In this document: positions 5,351 to 6,721 of the stretch, in pieces
How positions within the stretch are numbered: the stretch's first letter is position 1
Layout of the letters: every line of letters begins with the position of its first letter
Assembly: GCA_030834765.1 (NCBI GenBank)
Contig: JAUQXG010000203.1
Location: 1 to 6,721 of the forward strand
Length of the DNA: 6,721 bases
DNA from: Lutispora sp.
Lineage (GTDB): Bacteria > Bacillota > Clostridia > Lutisporales > Lutisporaceae
Reading direction: 5' to 3'
Program-made: the position numbers and the translations under genes
The notes under the pieces: model-generated
The model's input: only the letters and a program-made list of their open reading frames with translations
Database searches by the model: none
What the model was told of the DNA's origin: nothing

Positions 5351-5724
5351 TAATTTTTGTTCGACAAGACCATGATCCTTTTTCAAATACGAATCTCTTT
5401 TAAAATTAGTTGATGTGAAGTCAGGATACTATTTCAAAAAAGGGCATAAAAATAGTCGGTCAAGAAGACCCCAAGGAAATAAACGGGGATTATATATAAA
5501 AATAAGATATCATAAAAGATTAAAGACAGTCGAAAAAGTCTGGCCAATTCAACAATTAACTTGATATGATAATTCCCAAAGGTCGTACGGCATGATCAAA
5601 AAGATGGGTATAAAATACCTCTGAATCCAAATCTGCATATTAAAAACTTTTATTTTCCCAGATATATGAGTATCAGCAGATAGTTTTTGTTGCAGCATAT
5701 CACGGATTGGTCATTTACATCTAC
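5351..5724. other. 374-base stretch without an intact gene, possibly gene debris
   Basis: Short open segments on the plus strand look weakly coding-like: the 49-codon frame from GTG 5415 is very basic, and 5573-5671 contains KDGYKIPLNPNLHIKNFYFP. Neither has an RBS, and I recognise neither. ATACCTCTGAATCC at 5615-5628 matches 13 of 14 bases at 3316-3329, just upstream of repeat copy B. This may be the decayed remains of a gene once divergent from the TetR gene, but I cannot show it. Confidence 0.4.
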
Positions 5725-5948
5725 TTAGCTGATAAAATCCCTTATGGCAAACACTACCTTTTCTGGCTGTTCTTCCGCAGAGAAATATCCCCTGTTTTCA
5801 ATAATGCTGGTGTTATGTTTTTTATATTGTTTTCTTTAAATCCCTTCATATACCCGACGATATCAATATACTCAGCTCCTCCTCGAAGATGCATAACAGG
5901 CCTTCGTACATCAATGCCTCTGGATTGGATGTTGCCAAGAATGTTTGG
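5725..5948 (-). pseudogene. Alpha/beta-hydrolase C-terminal remnant (5'-truncated, frameshifted)
   Basis: Directly after the MerR stop codon, the same minus-strand frame continues as PNILGNIQSRGIDVRRPVMH, then LRGGAEYIDIVGYMKGFKENN. This resembles the late strand and loop of alpha/beta hydrolases of the epoxide-hydrolase type, where an acid residue is carried after the VLHLRGG-like strand. Near 5818-5823, a run of six T (A on the coding strand), the frame breaks. The frame one base over then gives NRGYFSAEEQPEKVVFAIRD and ends FIS-TAA at 5727-5725, the typical C-terminus (usually GHFxxEEQPExV). The catalytic histidine of that GHF motif reads as Tyr here. The N-terminal two thirds, including the nucleophile elbow, are missing from the window. 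It is therefore a dead fragment, probably once a target gene of the adjacent regulator. Confidence 0.68.
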
Positions 5949-6704
5949 TTACTGATACACGTGCAAAATAGCTTCATATACAAATTCCGCAAGTCCCGGT
6001 GTCTTTTTTTCCAATGCTTCTTTGTGAACCAAATACGCCTGTCCGATTTTACGAAAAGCTGCATCATCGCAGGGAATCCACATATTTATCAAGTCTCTAT
6101 AAGCAGAAACCGCCTTTTTTGCCGCTAAACTCTCCGGGCCATCCATCATGGCTTCACGAAATTTTTTCATCACATCCCCGCAAAGAGAAATGAGTTCACC
6201 AAAATCCACATTCATTATATTCGAGGCGTTTTTTACGAGAGATACACGGCTCGGGAATATGCCGCTTTTCACTACCGGAAGAAAAAAATTGCTTTCCATT
6301 AGCGCTCGGATTTCATTTGCATATGTTTTCTTCATTGTTTCAAGTCTATTTTTATCAAAATCTCTTAGCATTGAAATATCAAACTCATCATTTAATATTC
6401 GGTCAACTGACAGTATCATTTTTTGTAACCCAGATTGTTTTTCCACGAGGATTTGTTTATGCTGCCCCATGATCTCTTTTTCCATTTCCTTTGGATTTTC
6501 AAGCAGCAACCGAATGTCGTCAAGGGAAATGCCAAGTTCTTTATAAAATAGAATGCTCCATAAGCGGCGCAAACTCTCTTCATCATATTGGCGGTAGCCC
6601 GATTCTTTTACCGCACTGGGCGGCAGCAATCCGATTTGATCATAATATTGCAAGGTGCGGCGGCTTACGCCGGAGAGCTTACTCACTTCATTTACACTTT
6701 TCAT
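5949..6704 (-). CDS. MerR-family regulator with TipAS-like ligand-binding domain
   Basis: The 251-residue protein starts with a MerR winged helix-turn-helix at about residues 2-68: VNEVSKLSGVSRRTLQYYDQ, GLLPPS, SGYRQYDEESLRRLW and LGISLDDI. A coiled coil at about 72-107 follows. Residues about 115-251 resemble the TipAS domain, ending with FRKIGQAYLVHKEALEKKTP and GLAEFVYEAILHVYQ. TipAS-type regulators bind drug-like molecules in an all-helical pocket and then activate their own gene or drug-defence genes. The family's length and C-terminal pattern are complete, so this gene looks intact although the hydrolase fragment follows immediately. The ATG at 6704 has AAGGCAGG a few bases upstream. 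Its promoter lies beyond the window edge, so self-activation cannot be checked. The ligand is unknown. Confidence 0.83.
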   Translation of the reverse strand: MKSVNEVSKLSGVSRRTLQYYDQIGLLPPSAVKESGYRQYDEESLRRLWSILFYKELGISLDDIRLLLENPKEMEKEIMGQHKQILVEKQSGLQKMILSVDRILNDEFDISMLRDFDKNRLETMKKTYANEIRALMESNFFLPVVKSGIFPSRVSLVKNASNIMNVDFGELISLCGDVMKKFREAMMDGPESLAAKKAVSAYRDLINMWIPCDDAAFRKIGQAYLVHKEALEKKTPGLAEFVYEAILHVYQ

Positions 6705-6721
6705 TTTCCTGCCTTCTTTCC

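Noticed and set aside
5465..5492. CCCC/GGGG stem at about 5469-5488 as a terminator
   Set aside because: There are only four base pairs, the loop is long and no T-run follows.
5415..5564. 49-codon plus-strand frame from GTG, very rich in Lys and Arg
   Set aside because: There is no Shine-Dalgarno sequence and no recognisable motif. In AT-rich DNA such a basic frame is commonly spurious.
5707..6067. Open frames on both strands across the hydrolase remnant (5707-5955 plus, 5846-6067 minus)
   Set aside because: They are shadows. The recognisable hydrolase sequence is in other minus-strand frames, and the minus one also overlaps the MerR gene.
6148..6546. 132-codon plus-strand open frame
   Set aside because: It lies entirely antisense to the well-supported TipAS-type MerR gene and has no RBS or motif.

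Overview
The window is AT-rich and has strong AGGAGG-type ribosome binding sites. Its gene families (AdhR-type MerR, DUF4256, DUF3298 lipoprotein, EFR1-type flavodoxin, TipAS-type MerR) point to a low-GC Firmicute, most likely a member of the Clostridia. That placement is inferred from protein recognition alone. The window looks like an accessory stretch of small, separately transcribed genes, several with their own regulator, and some in decay. I see no transposase, phage, CRISPR or tRNA/rRNA gene.

Layout. (1) 1-766: the first 25 codons of an iron-containing alcohol dehydrogenase (minus strand) diverge from an AdhR-like MerR regulator (plus strand). Between them, facing the dehydrogenase, is a textbook MerR promoter: TTGACT, a 19-bp spacer, TATAAT, with an inverted repeat in the spacer that nearly matches the AdhR operator. 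A strong hairpin terminator follows the regulator. (2) 767-982: no intact gene, but one copy of a degenerate dispersed repeat. (3) 983-3156, all minus strand: a DUF3298/PdaC-type lipoprotein, a DUF4256 protein and a RibD-C/dihydrofolate-reductase-like protein, each intact with a good RBS. (4) 3157-3453: no intact gene, a second copy of the dispersed repeat, two palindromes and a doubtful 15-codon ORF. (5) 3454-4146: an M23-family zinc peptidase whose real start is probably internal to the longest reading frame. (6) 4268-5350: a TetR/AcrR regulator and, 20 bp downstream, the broken remains of the flavodoxin gene it probably controlled. The TetR promoter carries two near-identical 17-bp palindromes 33 bp apart, and its start is best placed at a TTG codon. 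(7) 5351-5724: no intact gene. (8) 5725-6704: a TipAS-type MerR regulator followed at once by a 5'-truncated, frameshifted alpha/beta-hydrolase remnant.

How it fits together. Three regulators of small-molecule or electrophile stress each sit beside an oxidoreductase or hydrolase. Only the MerR/alcohol dehydrogenase pair still looks complete as far as the window shows. The other two regulators sit next to degraded partner genes, so they may be orphaned or act elsewhere. I found no convincing new multi-gene system. The best signals are the two well-formed operator/promoter arrangements, the two pseudogenes and the dispersed repeat.
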